60,065 nt of DNA from Formivibrio sp. (GCA_031291275.1 JARLJJ010000040.1:1-60065), one strand, 5' to 3'. Positions 33,879 to 44,520 are shown, counted from the stretch's first letter. Numbers and translations are program-made. The notes: generated by a model from the sequence alone, not told the origin.

Positions 33879-35003
33879 ATGGATAAAAAAGTCGCCTTGA
33901 TTACGGGCATTACTGGCCAAGATGGCTCATACCTTGCCGAATTTCTATTAGAGAAAGGCTACGAAGTCCACGGTATTAAGCGCCGTGCATCCTCATTCAA
34001 TACCCAGCGCGTGGATCATATTTACCAAGATCCGCATATCGAGAATGCACGCTTCAAATTGCATTATGGTGATCTGACCGATAGTTCTAATCTCACCCGC
34101 ATCCTGCAGGAAGTGCAGCCGGATGAGGTATATAACCTCGGGGCGCAATCGCATGTGGCGGTGAGCTTTGAAGTGCCGGAATACACCGCCGATGTTGATG
34201 GCATGGGCACTTTGCGTTTACTTGAGGCCATTCGTTTTCTTGGACTGGAAAAGAAAACCCGTTTCTATCAGGCATCTACCTCCGAGCTCTATGGCTTGGT
34301 ACAAGAAACGCCGCAAAAAGAAACCACACCGTTCTATCCTCGCAGCCCGTACGCCGTTGCCAAACTCTACGCCTACTGGATGACAGTGAACTACCGTGAA
34401 GCCTACGGTATGTATGCGTGCAATGGAATATTGTTCAATCACGAATCACCTCGTCGTGGCGAAACCTTTGTTACCCGCAAAATTACCCGGGGCCTCGCCA
34501 ATATGGCTCAAGGACTGGAACAATGTCTTTACATGGGCAATATGGATTCTTTGCGTGATTGGGGGCATGCCAAGGATTACGTGAAGATGCAGTGGATGAT
34601 GCTGCAGCAAGAAAAGCCAGAAGATTTTGTGATTGCTACCGGGGTGCAATATAGCGTGCGGCAGTTTATCAGTTGGAGTGCGGCTGAGTTGGGCGTGACG
34701 CTCGAATTTAGCGGTGCTGGTGTGGGTGAGATTGGCACTGTAGCCAAGATTGAAGGCGACAAAGCACCTGCTCTGAAGGTAGGTGATGTAATTGTGCGCG
34801 TGGACCCTCGCTATTTCAGACCCGCAGAAGTGGAAACGCTGCTGGGTGATCCAAGCAAAGCCAAAGAAAAGCTTGGTTGGGTACCGGAAATTACTGTACA
34901 GCAAATGTGTGCCGAAATGGTGGCAAATGACTTGCTGCAAGCTAAGCAACACGCGCACCTCAAGAAGCATGGATTCAGTGTTTCGGTAAGTGCAGAACAA
35001 TGA
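33879..35003 (+). CDS. gmd: GDP-mannose 4,6-dehydratase
   Basis: 374 aa, normal length. Rossmann motif [20 protein letters not shown], catalytic block STSELYG and [12 protein letters not shown] (YxxxK), [18 protein letters not shown]. Converts GDP-D-mannose to GDP-4-keto-6-deoxymannose, the shared precursor of GDP-L-fucose, GDP-colitose and GDP-perosamine. The next two genes use this product. Confidence 0.97.
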   Translation: MDKKVALITGITGQDGSYLAEFLLEKGYEVHGIKRRASSFNTQRVDHIYQDPHIENARFKLHYGDLTDSSNLTRILQEVQPDEVYNLGAQSHVAVSFEVPEYTADVDGMGTLRLLEAIRFLGLEKKTRFYQASTSELYGLVQETPQKETTPFYPRSPYAVAKLYAYWMTVNYREAYGMYACNGILFNHESPRRGETFVTRKITRGLANMAQGLEQCLYMGNMDSLRDWGHAKDYVKMQWMMLQQEKPEDFVIATGVQYSVRQFISWSAAELGVTLEFSGAGVGEIGTVAKIEGDKAPALKVGDVIVRVDPRYFRPAEVETLLGDPSKAKEKLGWVPEITVQQMCAEMVANDLLQAKQHAHLKKHGFSVSVSAEQ

Positions 35004-35028
35004 TGTTGGTACGAATGGAGAAAATGCT

Positions 35029-35949
35029 GTGAGGATTTTGCTTACCGGTGCATCAGGAATGGTGGGGCGCAACGTACTTGAGCATCCTTCCATCCGCGAA
35101 TTCAATATTCTCGCCCCTCGGAGTAGCGAATTAGATCTGCGCAATTTCAGTGACGTGCATGCATATTTATGCGAACACCAACCTGATATGGTGATTCATG
35201 CCGCAGGGAAGGTAGGCGGGATTCAGGCGAATATGCGCGAGCCGGTCGGGTTCCTCATGGACAACCTTGATATGGGACGTAATATCGTTTGGGCTGCGCA
35301 TCAGGTTGGTATCAAGCGATTGATCAATCTTGGTAGTTCTTGCATGTATCCGCGCAACCACTCTGAACCCTTGCGCGAAGAAATGGTGCTCAAGGGCGAG
35401 CTGGAACCGACCAACGAAGGCTACGCTCTTGCCAAGGTGGTGACAGCACGTTTGTGCGAATACATCACGCGTGAGGACGTGAGTTATGAGTACAAAACAC
35501 TCATCCCTTGCAACATTTATGGCCCGCACGACAAATTCGACCCGGTGCATTCGCATCTTGTGCCAGCAATCATTCATAAAGTCCACCAAGCCAAACAAAG
35601 TGGACAACAAGCTGTCGAAATTTGGGGTGATGGTTCTGCTCGGCGTGAATTTATGTATGCCGGTGATTTAGCTGATGCGATCGTGCGAGCGATAAATAAA
35701 TTCGACACTTTGCCTGTTTATATGAATCTTGGGCTGGGGCATGACTATACGATCAACGAATACTATCAAGCAGCTGCTGAGGTGATGGGGTACACCGGTG
35801 GTTTTGTTCACGATCTTAGTAAGCCTGTCGGAATGGCACGCAAACTAGTTAATGTTGAAAGGCAGCAAGCATGGGGGTGGTCGGCAAGCCACGATCTTCA
35901 TGAAGGCATCGAAAAAACGTACAACGATTATTTGAAGGGATGTCAGTAA
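35029..35949 (+). CDS. GDP-L-fucose synthase / GDP-L-colitose synthase (Fcl/ColC-like SDR)
   Basis: 306 aa from GTG 35029 (GGAG eight bases upstream); an earlier GTG at 34990 would overlap gmd. SDR motif LLTGASGMVGRNV, catalytic GSSCMYP and Y-x3-K within EGYALAKVV, CNIYGPHDKFDPVHSHLVPA. Fcl-type enzymes epimerise C3/C5 and reduce C4. Colitose synthase (ColC) is a homologue that epimerises C5 and reduces C4 of the 3-deoxy intermediate. Because a ColD-like gene follows at once, ColC is the more likely role; sequence alone cannot separate the two. Confidence 0.85.
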   Translation: MRILLTGASGMVGRNVLEHPSIREFNILAPRSSELDLRNFSDVHAYLCEHQPDMVIHAAGKVGGIQANMREPVGFLMDNLDMGRNIVWAAHQVGIKRLINLGSSCMYPRNHSEPLREEMVLKGELEPTNEGYALAKVVTARLCEYITREDVSYEYKTLIPCNIYGPHDKFDPVHSHLVPAIIHKVHQAKQSGQQAVEIWGDGSARREFMYAGDLADAIVRAINKFDTLPVYMNLGLGHDYTINEYYQAAAEVMGYTGGFVHDLSKPVGMARKLVNVERQQAWGWSASHDLHEGIEKTYNDYLKGCQ

Positions 35950-37130
35950 TGAGTTTCAAATTTCCATTGGCAACAGCTTCTTGGGGTGCAGAAGAACATG
36001 AGGCGATGCAGCGTGTCATCGCTTCCGGCATGTACAGCATGGGGGCAAATGTACAAGCATTCGAGCGTGGTTTTGCTCAATATACTGGCAGTAATCATTG
36101 TGTAATGGTGAACTCTGGATCATCGGCTAATCTGTTGATGGTGGCGGCGTTGTTTTATACCAAGAATTCAAAATTGAAACTTCAGCGCGGAGATGAAGTT
36201 ATTGTGCCAGCCGTATCTTGGAGCACAACTTACTACCCACTTTATCAGTATGGCTTGAAGATCAAGTTTGTCGATATTGATTTGCACACTTTGAACTATG
36301 ATCTCGATCAACTTGAACAAGCCGTCACAGACAAAACACGCGCAATCATGGCGGTTAATTTGTTGGGTAACCCGAATGATTTTGGACGCATCCAGCAGAT
36401 TATTGGCAAACGTGACATCGTGTTGATGGAAGACAATTGCGAGTCTATGGGGGCCACCTATCAAGGCAAGCCAGCGGGCACCTTTGGTGTGATGGGTACT
36501 TATAGCTCTTTCTTTAGTCACCACATTTCCACGATGGAAGGTGGCTTGATTGTTACCGATGACGAAGAGATTTACCAAATTCTGTTGTCGCTTAGAGCCC
36601 ATGGCTGGACGCGCAACTTGCCCCAGAAAAATCATGTTTGTAGCGATAAGAGCGATGATCCGTTTGAGGAGTCTTTTCGTTTTGTTCTGCCCGGCTACAA
36701 CGTTCGTCCGCTTGAAATGGAAGGGGCGCTTGGCATTGAGCAGGTAAAACGGTTACCGAAAATGATCGAAGAGCGCCGCAAGAATGGCAAGTTATTGCAA
36801 GCGGCCTTGGGTAATCATCCAGACATTCTTATCCAGCGCGAGATTGGCGAGAGTAGTTGGTTTGGTTTCAGTTTGGTGATCCGGCCTGGTAGTCAACTCA
36901 CACGTAAAATGTTGGTGGCTCAATTGAATGAGCTGGGTTTTGAGTGTCGTCCTATCGTCGCGGGAAATTTTGCCAAAAACGAAGTGGTGAAATATTTCGA
37001 TTCGGAAATTCATGGCACGCTGAAGAATGCCGAGCACATTGACCAGAACGGACTATTCGTTGGAAATCATCATTTCCCTATACCTGAAGCGTTTGCAGCG
37101 CTTGCCCTTTTATCTGGTTCTGCTCTATGA
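35949..37130 (+). CDS. colD: ColD-like GDP-4-keto-6-deoxymannose 3-dehydratase (PLP family)
   Basis: 393 aa from ATG 35949 (TAATG overlap with the previous stop). DegT/DnrJ/StrS fold: [36 protein letters not shown]. The active-site Lys is replaced by His: [10 protein letters not shown] (about 190-199). That swap is the signature of dehydratases that use free PMP/PLP to remove the C3 hydroxyl (ColD, RfbH) rather than of aminotransferases. No iron-sulfur Cys cluster is seen, which favours ColD over RfbH. Product leads to GDP-L-colitose. Confidence 0.88.
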   Translation: MSFKFPLATASWGAEEHEAMQRVIASGMYSMGANVQAFERGFAQYTGSNHCVMVNSGSSANLLMVAALFYTKNSKLKLQRGDEVIVPAVSWSTTYYPLYQYGLKIKFVDIDLHTLNYDLDQLEQAVTDKTRAIMAVNLLGNPNDFGRIQQIIGKRDIVLMEDNCESMGATYQGKPAGTFGVMGTYSSFFSHHISTMEGGLIVTDDEEIYQILLSLRAHGWTRNLPQKNHVCSDKSDDPFEESFRFVLPGYNVRPLEMEGALGIEQVKRLPKMIEERRKNGKLLQAALGNHPDILIQREIGESSWFGFSLVIRPGSQLTRKMLVAQLNELGFECRPIVAGNFAKNEVVKYFDSEIHGTLKNAEHIDQNGLFVGNHHFPIPEAFAALALLSGSAL

Positions 37131-37900
37131 AAGCAGTCATTCTGGCCGGAGGCCTTGGTAGCCGGATTAGCGAAGAAACCACGGTAAAACCAAAGCCTAT
37201 GGTCGAAATCGGCGGAAAGCCGATCCTATGGCACATCATGAAAATCTATTCCCATTACGGGATCAACGAATTTGTGATCTGCTGTGGTTACAAAGGCTAT
37301 GTCATCAAGGAGTATTTTGCCAATTACTTCCTGCACATGTCGGATGTTACTTTCGACATGTCAAGTAACCGAATGGAAGTACACCAGAAATATGCAGAAC
37401 CCTGGAAAGTGACTCTGGTTGATACCGGCGATAACTCAATGACGGGTGGGCGCCTGCGCAGAGTTAAAGACTATCTGAAAGACGAGGAACTTTTCTGCTT
37501 GACCTATGGCGATGGCGTGGCCGACGTTAATATTGGCGAGTTGATAGAGTTTCACAAGGATCAAGGTGCGGATGCAACATTGACTGCGACTTATCCGCCG
37601 GGCCGTTTTGGCGCGTTGGATATTCAGCATCACAAAGTCAATTCCTTCAAAGAAAAGCCTAAAGGCGATGGTGGAATGATCAATGGCGGTTTCTTTGTGC
37701 TCTCGCCCAAGGTGATTGACCTTATTGATGGGGATGCCACCGTTTGGGAGCGTGAACCGTTGGAAAAATTGGCCGAATCGGGTCAATTAACGGCTTTTCA
37801 ACACGAAGGTTTCTGGCAGCCGATGGATACATTGCGTGACAAGATTTATCTGGAAGAACTCTGGCAATCCGGTAAAGCCCCCTGGAAGGTGTGGGAATGA
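37127..37900 (+). CDS. rfbF: Glucose-1-phosphate cytidylyltransferase
   Basis: 257 aa, ATGA overlap with colD. Nucleotidyltransferase motif [35 protein letters not shown] (KPKPM typical of RfbF), [27 protein letters not shown]. Makes CDP-D-glucose, the first step of the CDP-3,6-dideoxyhexose route. Overlaps rfbG. Confidence 0.97.
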   Translation: MKAVILAGGLGSRISEETTVKPKPMVEIGGKPILWHIMKIYSHYGINEFVICCGYKGYVIKEYFANYFLHMSDVTFDMSSNRMEVHQKYAEPWKVTLVDTGDNSMTGGRLRRVKDYLKDEELFCLTYGDGVADVNIGELIEFHKDQGADATLTATYPPGRFGALDIQHHKVNSFKEKPKGDGGMINGGFFVLSPKVIDLIDGDATVWEREPLEKLAESGQLTAFQHEGFWQPMDTLRDKIYLEELWQSGKAPWKVWE

Positions 37901-38967
37901 ATAAGGCGTTCTGGCAAGGGAAGCACGTTTTTTTGACAGGACATACCGGTTTCAAAGGCAGCTGGATTTCGCTGTGGTTGCAATCCATGGGTGCGCAGGT
38001 GACTGGTTATGCATTGGCACCGAACACCACGCCAAGCTTGTTTGAAGTGGCGCGTGTGGCTGACGGCATGACTTCCCTCGTTGGCGATATACGTGATCTG
38101 GCCGCACTACAAAAAGCCATCCAGGATTCGCAGCCAGAAATTGTCATCCACATGGCTGCGCAGGCCTTGGTGCGTTATTCCTATGCTAATCCGGTGGAAA
38201 CTTATGCTACCAACGTGATGGGCACTGTGCATCTGTTCGAAGCCATTCGGCAGACGCAAGGCATCAAAGCAGTAGTTAATGTTACCAGCGACAAGTGCTA
38301 CGAAAACCGCGAATGGGTTTGGGGCTACCGTGAGAACGAAGCGATGGGTGGCTACGATCCCTATAGCAATAGCAAGGGGTGTTCCGAGCTGGTTACGGCA
38401 GCGTTTCGCTCGTCCTACTTCAATCCGGCGGACTATGTCAAACATGGCGTCGCGCTGGCTTCAGGCCGTGCCGGCAATGTGATCGGCGGCGGGGATTGGG
38501 CAATGGATCGGCTGATTCCGGATATCGTCCGAGCGATTGAAGAAGATCGCGAGGTTATTATCCGTAGCCCACACGCGATCCGTCCCTGGCAGCACGTGCT
38601 TGAGCCGCTGTCGGGATATCTGCTGCTGGCCGAGAAGCTCTACACCGAAGGGGCGCAATACGCCGAAGGCTGGAATTTTGGTCCGCACGACCACGATGCC
38701 AAGCCGGTTGCGTGGATCGTCGAACAACTGACACAGATATGGGGCAACGGTGCGGCCTACAGCATCGATCCGTCTGCAGCCAATCTGCACGAAGCGCACT
38801 ATCTGAAACTCGATTGCTCGAAAGCCCATATGAAACTAGGTTGGCAGCCGCGCTGGGACCTGTTGCACACGCTGGATAAAATCAGCGAATGGCACAAGGC
38901 GCACCAATCAGGTGGTGATATGCAGGCGCTGACGCTCAAGCAAATCCGCGAATACGAAGCGGCTTAA
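37897..38967 (+). CDS. rfbG: CDP-glucose 4,6-dehydratase
   Basis: 356 aa from ATG 37897 (GGAAGG seven bases upstream; overlaps the rfbF stop). SDR motif [16 protein letters not shown] (the typical HTGFKGSW of RfbG), [27 protein letters not shown] (YxxxK), [21 protein letters not shown]. Converts CDP-glucose to CDP-4-keto-6-deoxyglucose. Confidence 0.97.
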   Translation: MNKAFWQGKHVFLTGHTGFKGSWISLWLQSMGAQVTGYALAPNTTPSLFEVARVADGMTSLVGDIRDLAALQKAIQDSQPEIVIHMAAQALVRYSYANPVETYATNVMGTVHLFEAIRQTQGIKAVVNVTSDKCYENREWVWGYRENEAMGGYDPYSNSKGCSELVTAAFRSSYFNPADYVKHGVALASGRAGNVIGGGDWAMDRLIPDIVRAIEEDREVIIRSPHAIRPWQHVLEPLSGYLLLAEKLYTEGAQYAEGWNFGPHDHDAKPVAWIVEQLTQIWGNGAAYSIDPSAANLHEAHYLKLDCSKAHMKLGWQPRWDLLHTLDKISEWHKAHQSGGDMQALTLKQIREYEAA

Positions 38968-39025
38968 CGCCATTCAAAATACAGGTGCCACAGTGCGCCA
39001 AATCTGAATTTACGGAATAAACAAA

Positions 39026-40342
39026 ATGGATAAATCCCAACAACTTCGCCAGCAGATCGCTCAACTTGTCGAAGAGTACGCAGCTATCCAGTATGCCCCG
39101 CGCCAGTTCGTGCCGGGCCAGTCGGTGGTTCCGCCGTCGGGTAAGGTCCTGGATGCCGAAGAACTCAAGCTAATGGTCGAAGCCTCGCTCGATGGCTGGC
39201 TGACCACGGGACGCTTCAACGACGAATTCGAACAGAAGCTTGCCAAATTCCTTGGGGTGAAATACCTGATCACGACCAACTCTGGCTCGTCAGCCAATCT
39301 GCTGGCTTTCTCTGCTCTGACCTCGCACAAGCTCGGTGATCGCGCCATCCAGCCGGGTGATGAAGTGATCGGCGTGGCTGCTGGATTCCCGACGACGGTC
39401 AATCCGATTTTGCAATTTGGTGCAGTACCAGTGTTCGTCGATGTGGAACTGGGTACATACAACATCGACGCGAGCAAGATCGAAGCGGCGATCAGCCCGA
39501 AGACCAAGGCCATTATGCTGGCGCATACGCTGGGCAACCCCTACAACCTCAGTGTGATCAAGGCGCTGTGCGAGAAGTACAATTTGTGGCTGGTCGAAGA
39601 CTGCTGCGATGCGCTGGGTTCGACATACAACGGTCAGCTCGTCGGTACCTTTGGTGACATCGCTACGCTGAGCTTCTACCCGGCCCACCACATCACGATG
39701 GGCGAAGGCGGCGCGGTCTTCACGAACAACCATCTCTTGAAGCAAATCGCCGAATCGTTCCGCGACTGGGGTCGTGATTGCTACTGCCAGCCGGGCAAGG
39801 ACAATACCTGCATGAAGCGCTTTGCCTGGAAGTTGGGCAATTTGCCGGAAGGCTACGACCACAAGTACACCTATTCACATCTCGGCTACAACCTGAAGAT
39901 ATCCGATATGCAGGCCGCCTGTGGCGTGGCACAGCTCGATAAGGCCGAAGGCTTTATCGCGGCGCGCAAGCAGAACTTCACATACCTGAAAAACAAGCTG
40001 CAATCGTGCGCAGAGTTCCTGATCCTGCCGGAAGCGACAGAGAACAGCGATCCTTCATGGTTCGGCTTCCCGATCACAGTGAAAGAAGGATCGGGTATCC
40101 GTCGTGTCGACCTGCAACAGTATCTTGACCAGAACAAGATTGGTACACGTTTGCTGTTCGCGGGCAATCTGACCCGCCAGCCGTACATGATCGGCAAGAA
40201 CTTCCGCATCAGCGGCGAACTCACCAATACCGACATCGTCATGAACCAGACCTTCTGGATCGGTGTGTATCCGGGGCTATCGACCGAGATGCTGGATTAC
40301 GTGGTCGAGAAGATCGAGACCTTCCTTGGCGTGAACTTCTGA
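39026..40342 (+). CDS. rfbH: CDP-4-keto-6-deoxyglucose 3-dehydrase (E1)
   Basis: 438 aa, family length. The Lys-to-His signature [12 protein letters not shown] (His221 region) marks the PMP-dependent dehydrase. Cysteines in EDCCDALG and in [20 protein letters not shown] provide the [2Fe-2S] cluster of E1. It removes the C3 hydroxyl of CDP-4-keto-6-deoxyglucose but needs an electron-supplying E3 reductase (RfbI/AscD) to finish. No such reductase is encoded in the window. Confidence 0.96.
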   Translation: MDKSQQLRQQIAQLVEEYAAIQYAPRQFVPGQSVVPPSGKVLDAEELKLMVEASLDGWLTTGRFNDEFEQKLAKFLGVKYLITTNSGSSANLLAFSALTSHKLGDRAIQPGDEVIGVAAGFPTTVNPILQFGAVPVFVDVELGTYNIDASKIEAAISPKTKAIMLAHTLGNPYNLSVIKALCEKYNLWLVEDCCDALGSTYNGQLVGTFGDIATLSFYPAHHITMGEGGAVFTNNHLLKQIAESFRDWGRDCYCQPGKDNTCMKRFAWKLGNLPEGYDHKYTYSHLGYNLKISDMQAACGVAQLDKAEGFIAARKQNFTYLKNKLQSCAEFLILPEATENSDPSWFGFPITVKEGSGIRRVDLQQYLDQNKIGTRLLFAGNLTRQPYMIGKNFRISGELTNTDIVMNQTFWIGVYPGLSTEMLDYVVEKIETFLGVNF

Positions 40343-40354
40343 GTGGTGCGTGTA

Positions 40355-41176
40355 ATGCCATCCAAAACCAAACCTTTTGATGCCAAGGGGCTCCGAAAAA
40401 CAGTACTGGATATGGCCTTTGCAGGCTCTACCGTGCACATCGGATGTGCCTTTTCAATCATTGAACTTTTGGCCGTGTTGTACCGGAATCACTTGCGCTA
40501 CCCTGGCGGCGATCCACTAGCACCAGGCCGGGATTACGTTGTATTGAGCAAAGGCCATGGCGTAATGGCGCAATACGCGTGTATGCGTGAGCTTGGCTGG
40601 CTTAAAGATAGCCAGATTTCGGGTTATTTTTCCGATGGTAGCGATCTTAAAGGATTGTCCGATTCACGGGTTCCGGGTTTGGAAGTGACCTCTGGCTCCT
40701 TGGGACACGGTTTTTCGGTGGGGGTTGGTTTGGCGATGGGGGCAAAGCTGCGGAATTCAGATCAAAAAACCTATGCCTTGGTTGGTGATGGCGAAATTAA
40801 CGAAGGCCCTATCTGGGAAGGGGCGCTATTCGCTGCACATCATAATCTCAAGAATTTCATGGTGATCGTTGATGAAAATGGCTACCAGGCAATGGGTAGT
40901 ACGCAAGACGTACTCAATTTGGGTTCGATTCAATCCAAATTTGAAAGTTTTGGTTTCGAGGCGATGACTGTTGATGGACATGATGAAGTCGCCATTGATG
41001 GCGCTATTAACCGGCTTTGGAGCAGTAAATCAGAATCTCCGAAGGCGCTTATTGCCAAAACAGTCAAGGGCAAAGGTGTACCTTTTATGGAGAACAATAA
41101 CAGGTGGCACTATACGCGACTTGATCCTGAAACCTATGCGCAAGCCGTGTCTGCAGTCGCAGGAGGTGGGCAATGA
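40355..41176 (+). CDS. Transketolase-like protein, N-terminal (ThDP-binding) subunit
   Basis: About 273 aa from ATG 40355 (GTG 40343 is an alternative, straight after the rfbH stop). ThDP-domain features: STVHIGCAFSIIELLAVLY, LSKGHGVMAQY, GSLGHGFSVGVGLAMGAK and GDGEINEGPIWEG...VDENGYQ, the Mg-ThDP GDG-x-N region. It pairs with the next gene to form a split transketolase. Placed directly after rfbFGH, it is a good candidate for adding a two-carbon ketol unit to the 4-keto sugar. The chemistry is inferred from context. Confidence 0.88.
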   Translation: MPSKTKPFDAKGLRKTVLDMAFAGSTVHIGCAFSIIELLAVLYRNHLRYPGGDPLAPGRDYVVLSKGHGVMAQYACMRELGWLKDSQISGYFSDGSDLKGLSDSRVPGLEVTSGSLGHGFSVGVGLAMGAKLRNSDQKTYALVGDGEINEGPIWEGALFAAHHNLKNFMVIVDENGYQAMGSTQDVLNLGSIQSKFESFGFEAMTVDGHDEVAIDGAINRLWSSKSESPKALIAKTVKGKGVPFMENNNRWHYTRLDPETYAQAVSAVAGGGQ

Positions 41177-42090
41177 GAGCCGCCTTTTCAGAATCACTGG
41201 TTCGCCTTGCAAAGAGTGACCCCAATGTCCTACTGCTTACCGGGGACCATGGTTATGCCCTGTTTGATGATTTTCGCAAGGCATGTCCAGCGCAATACAT
41301 CAATGCGGGTATTGCCGAGCAGAATATGGTTGGGATGGCGGCGGGTTTGGCACGAGCAGGTTTCAGACCTTTTGTTTATGGTTTGAGCGCCTTTATTCCT
41401 GTGCGGGTTGTAGAGCAGATCAAGCTTGATGTAGCACATGACAAGCTGCCAGTGATTTTTATCGGTGATGGCGCTGGTTTTGTCTATAGCCATCTGGGTA
41501 CAAGTCACCAGTCAACGGAAGACATTGCTTGCACTAGAGCGATTCCCAATTTAGCGGTCTATTCGCCGGCAGACAGGTTCGAGGTCAGTGCGTGCATGGA
41601 TGCAGCTTACCAAGCTAAGTCGGCCGTGTATTTGCGTATGGGGAAATCAGACCGTGGCGATGTACATGATGAGATGCCGAGAGCGAAAATTGGTGAATTG
41701 CTGAAAGTCAAATCTGGGTTGCAGGGTGATATCACCTTCATTGCTACCGGATCTTTGGCACGTACGGCCTTGGATATCGCCGCCGATGCTTATCCGAATA
41801 CTGCAGTTTGGAGTGCGCCCTTTATCAAGCCAATGGATAACCAGCAGGTGGTGTCAATCTGCCAGCAGAGTCGGGTTGTCGTGGTTTTTGAAGAGCACTC
41901 AGTTCTGGGGGGGTTAGGTTCTGTCATTGCCGAAATTGCTTCAGAATTCGCGCCTCTACGGATACTTCGCATCGGTGTTGATGATCGCTTTTCGCATCAC
42001 TGCGGAACGTATGACTATCTGCTGCGTGAGCATAGGTTGGATCGTGTGTCCATTGAACAACGAATTCGCGAATTTCTTGCGGCAGGTTGA
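41173..42090 (+). CDS. Transketolase-like protein, C-terminal (Pyr) subunit
   Basis: 305 aa, ATGA overlap with the preceding subunit. Pyrimidine-binding domain: LLTGDHGYALFDDFR, NAGIAEQNMVGMAAGLARAG (the catalytic Glu in AEQNM), FVYSHLGTSHQSTEDIACTRAIPNL. A transketolase C-terminal fold follows (ITFIATGSLARTALDIA, VVVFEEHSVLGGLGSVIAE). With its partner it forms a complete ThDP enzyme specialised away from central metabolism. Confidence 0.9.
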   Translation: MRAAFSESLVRLAKSDPNVLLLTGDHGYALFDDFRKACPAQYINAGIAEQNMVGMAAGLARAGFRPFVYGLSAFIPVRVVEQIKLDVAHDKLPVIFIGDGAGFVYSHLGTSHQSTEDIACTRAIPNLAVYSPADRFEVSACMDAAYQAKSAVYLRMGKSDRGDVHDEMPRAKIGELLKVKSGLQGDITFIATGSLARTALDIAADAYPNTAVWSAPFIKPMDNQQVVSICQQSRVVVVFEEHSVLGGLGSVIAEIASEFAPLRILRIGVDDRFSHHCGTYDYLLREHRLDRVSIEQRIREFLAAG

Positions 42091-42093
42091 TAT

Positions 42094-43044
42094 ATGCGCA
42101 TCGCTATCCTCGGTGCCACTAGCCAGATTGCTAAAGATTTGGTTATGTCGTTCTCTGAACAAGGCCGCCATGAATTAGTACTTTTCGCCCGTCGCCCGGA
42201 AATCGTGACGCAGTGGTTGGCAATTGTTGGTTTGGCAACTAAATATACGGTCAACGATTTTTCCGCATTCGGTACGGACGAACATTTCGACGCTATTCTC
42301 AATTTTGTTGGTGTGGGGAACCCCGCGCAAGCAGCGGCGATGGGGGCATCGATTTTTGATGTCACGTTGAAATACGACGAGCTAGCGTTGAGCTATGTGC
42401 GGCACCATCCTGATTGCCGATACGTGTTCTTGAGTAGTGGCGCAGCTTACGGGACAAGTTTTGACGTGCCGGTCGATGAAAATACCAAAGCTGTTGTCGC
42501 AATTAATAGTCTCATGCCGCAAGATTGGTATGCCGTAGCCAAATTGCATGCCGAATGCCGGCATCGATCATTGCAGAATCTGCCAATAGTCGATATTCGT
42601 GTATTCAATTACTTCAGCCATACTCAGGACATGTCTGCGCGTTTCTTGATGACGGATATTGTGCGCGCGATTCAGAATAATACGGTATTGAAAACATCGG
42701 CTGACTACATCGTTCGAGATTTCGTTCATCCCTCTGATTTTTATCAACTAGTCAGCAAGATCCTTTGTTCCTCTGCTCGAAATATGCCAGTGGATTGTTA
42801 CAGTCGAATGCCTATTGATAAGCCGAAATTATTGGCAGTCATGCATGAAAACTTTGAATTGCAGTATGAAATAGACGAGGCTAATGCTGGTATTAACGCA
42901 ACTGGTTGCAAATCACATTACTTCTCGTTAAATATGAAGGCTGGGGATTTTGGCTATGCGCCGGCATTGTCTTCTTTAGACGGACTATTGCTTGAAGTTT
43001 CAAAAGTAATTCGTCAGGAATCTATTGTGGTGGAAAAGATTTGA
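42094..43044 (+). CDS. NAD(P)-dependent SDR epimerase/reductase
   Basis: 316 aa. The Rossmann start MRIAILGATSQIAKDLVMSF is atypical (GATSQI rather than GxxGxxG). Active-site FLSSGAAYG and WYAVAKLHAE (YxxxK), then RVFNYFS and VRDFVHPSDFYQLV. It is probably the last tailoring step of the sugar made by rfbFGH and the transketolase, for example a keto-reductase comparable in role to YerF. It is four bases after the transketolase gene and overlaps wzx. Confidence 0.8.
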   Translation: MRIAILGATSQIAKDLVMSFSEQGRHELVLFARRPEIVTQWLAIVGLATKYTVNDFSAFGTDEHFDAILNFVGVGNPAQAAAMGASIFDVTLKYDELALSYVRHHPDCRYVFLSSGAAYGTSFDVPVDENTKAVVAINSLMPQDWYAVAKLHAECRHRSLQNLPIVDIRVFNYFSHTQDMSARFLMTDIVRAIQNNTVLKTSADYIVRDFVHPSDFYQLVSKILCSSARNMPVDCYSRMPIDKPKLLAVMHENFELQYEIDEANAGINATGCKSHYFSLNMKAGDFGYAPALSSLDGLLLEVSKVIRQESIVVEKI

Positions 43045-44456
43045 TTATTATTTTATTCGGTCGGGCGGCGCAATTTATACTTGCGCTGCTCACGGTACGT
43101 GTTGCCACAACATTATTGTCTCCTGCCGAAATGGGCAGAGTTTCACTGGTTTTGACGACGACTGCTTTTTTTGCATTATTTCTTGTTAATCCTGTGGGCA
43201 TGTTCATCAATCGCCGGCTCCACGCCTGGCAATCTGGTGGAGTGGCGCAATATTATTTCATTCGATATTCATGGTATTTACTATGGGTGGCGTTTGTCGC
43301 GGCAATAGGATTGCCACTTCTTTATGTGCAAGGGTTGGTGAGTTTTGGTATTCCAATTGGCTGGCTACTGTTTTTGGTTTGTGGCTCGCTGTTTTTCAAT
43401 ACGATTAATCAAACTGCAATACCATCGCTAAATCTGCTTGGAGATAGTGGAAGATTTGTTTTTTTGTCCACGACTACAATTGCAGCGAGTTTTATTTGTG
43501 CCGTGTTTCTCGTAAAACTGGTACAGCCATCAGCACAATATTGGTTGTTGGGACTTCTTTTGGGCCAAATACTTCTTGGCGGAATCGGAACCAAGATTTT
43601 CTTTGCGCGGCTCCAACAAACGGGAGGCGGCCATGTTTCAACTGAAATCCGCCGAACGCACCTGCAAGTGCTATTCAATTTTGCCTGGCCTGTGGCTATT
43701 GCTGCTGGGTTAGGTTGGGTGCAGGGACAAGGATATCGTTATTTTATGGAAGGGCGGCTGGGTCTGGCGCAACTGGGGATATTTGTTGCGGGGTATGGCA
43801 TCAGTGCAGGAATGATTTCGGCTTTTGAGTCAGTCTTAACCACTTATTTCCAACCTCGTTTATATCGGGCTGCCAGTATCGGTGGTCCAGCGTCTCAGGC
43901 AAAAGCATGGCAGCGCTATGCGGCTGCAGTGATCCCATCTTTGTTATTGACGGTTGCCCTTATTGTGATGTTGGCACCAGAGTTGACACGCATTTTTCTT
44001 GGGAAAAATTTCCAGGCCGCTGCGGATTATTTGGTCTGGGGGGCACTTGCCGAGGCCGCGAGAGTTTTGACGGGTGTCTATTCCATGATTGCACATGTGT
44101 TTATGCGTACAAAATGGTTGATTATTCCCAATGTGATCGGGGCGGTTCTTGCAATTACATTGTGTTCCATGTTGATACCTACTTTCGGTGCGGCAGGTGT
44201 CGGTATTGGATTGGCAGTTTCAGGATTTGCTGTTGTGGCAACAATGCACATTTTGTTGGCGCGTCGGGTTGGTGGCGGAATTCCAATCCGCCCCATGTTG
44301 ATGTCGGTGATCTTAGCGGTGGTGCTTTGGGGGATGGCATTGGGTTTGCGTCAACTATTCTATTCAAAAGGTTGGTTTGAGATCATTGTAGTTTTGGGAT
44401 TTGTCAGTATTGCTTATTTGTGGTTCCAATATTATTTTATAAAGAAACACTTATAG
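43041..44456 (+). CDS. wzx: Wzx-type oligosaccharide flippase
   Basis: 471 aa, TTG start overlapping the SDR stop. Very hydrophobic, about 12 predicted TM segments in the MOP/PST arrangement (IILFGRAAQFILALLTVRVATTLLSPAEMGRVSLVLTT at the N-terminus is typical). Flips the undecaprenyl-linked repeat unit across the inner membrane. Confidence 0.9.
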   Translation: MIIILFGRAAQFILALLTVRVATTLLSPAEMGRVSLVLTTTAFFALFLVNPVGMFINRRLHAWQSGGVAQYYFIRYSWYLLWVAFVAAIGLPLLYVQGLVSFGIPIGWLLFLVCGSLFFNTINQTAIPSLNLLGDSGRFVFLSTTTIAASFICAVFLVKLVQPSAQYWLLGLLLGQILLGGIGTKIFFARLQQTGGGHVSTEIRRTHLQVLFNFAWPVAIAAGLGWVQGQGYRYFMEGRLGLAQLGIFVAGYGISAGMISAFESVLTTYFQPRLYRAASIGGPASQAKAWQRYAAAVIPSLLLTVALIVMLAPELTRIFLGKNFQAAADYLVWGALAEAARVLTGVYSMIAHVFMRTKWLIIPNVIGAVLAITLCSMLIPTFGAAGVGIGLAVSGFAVVATMHILLARRVGGGIPIRPMLMSVILAVVLWGMALGLRQLFYSKGWFEIIVVLGFVSIAYLWFQYYFIKKHL

Positions 44457-44520
44457 AAATAAAGGCAATACGTGAAAATGTTATTGGTGTCGAGAAATGA
44501 TGCAATAGGTGGAGTTGAAA

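Noticed and set aside
40355-42090. Housekeeping transketolase or DXP synthase
   Set aside because: The two halves are separate genes overlapping sugar genes in a polysaccharide operon; DXP synthase would be one ~620-aa protein.
37127-43044. Standard abequose, paratose or tyvelose cluster
   Set aside because: RfbI and the RfbJ/RfbS/RfbE type final enzymes are not present; a split transketolase and an atypical SDR occupy their place.
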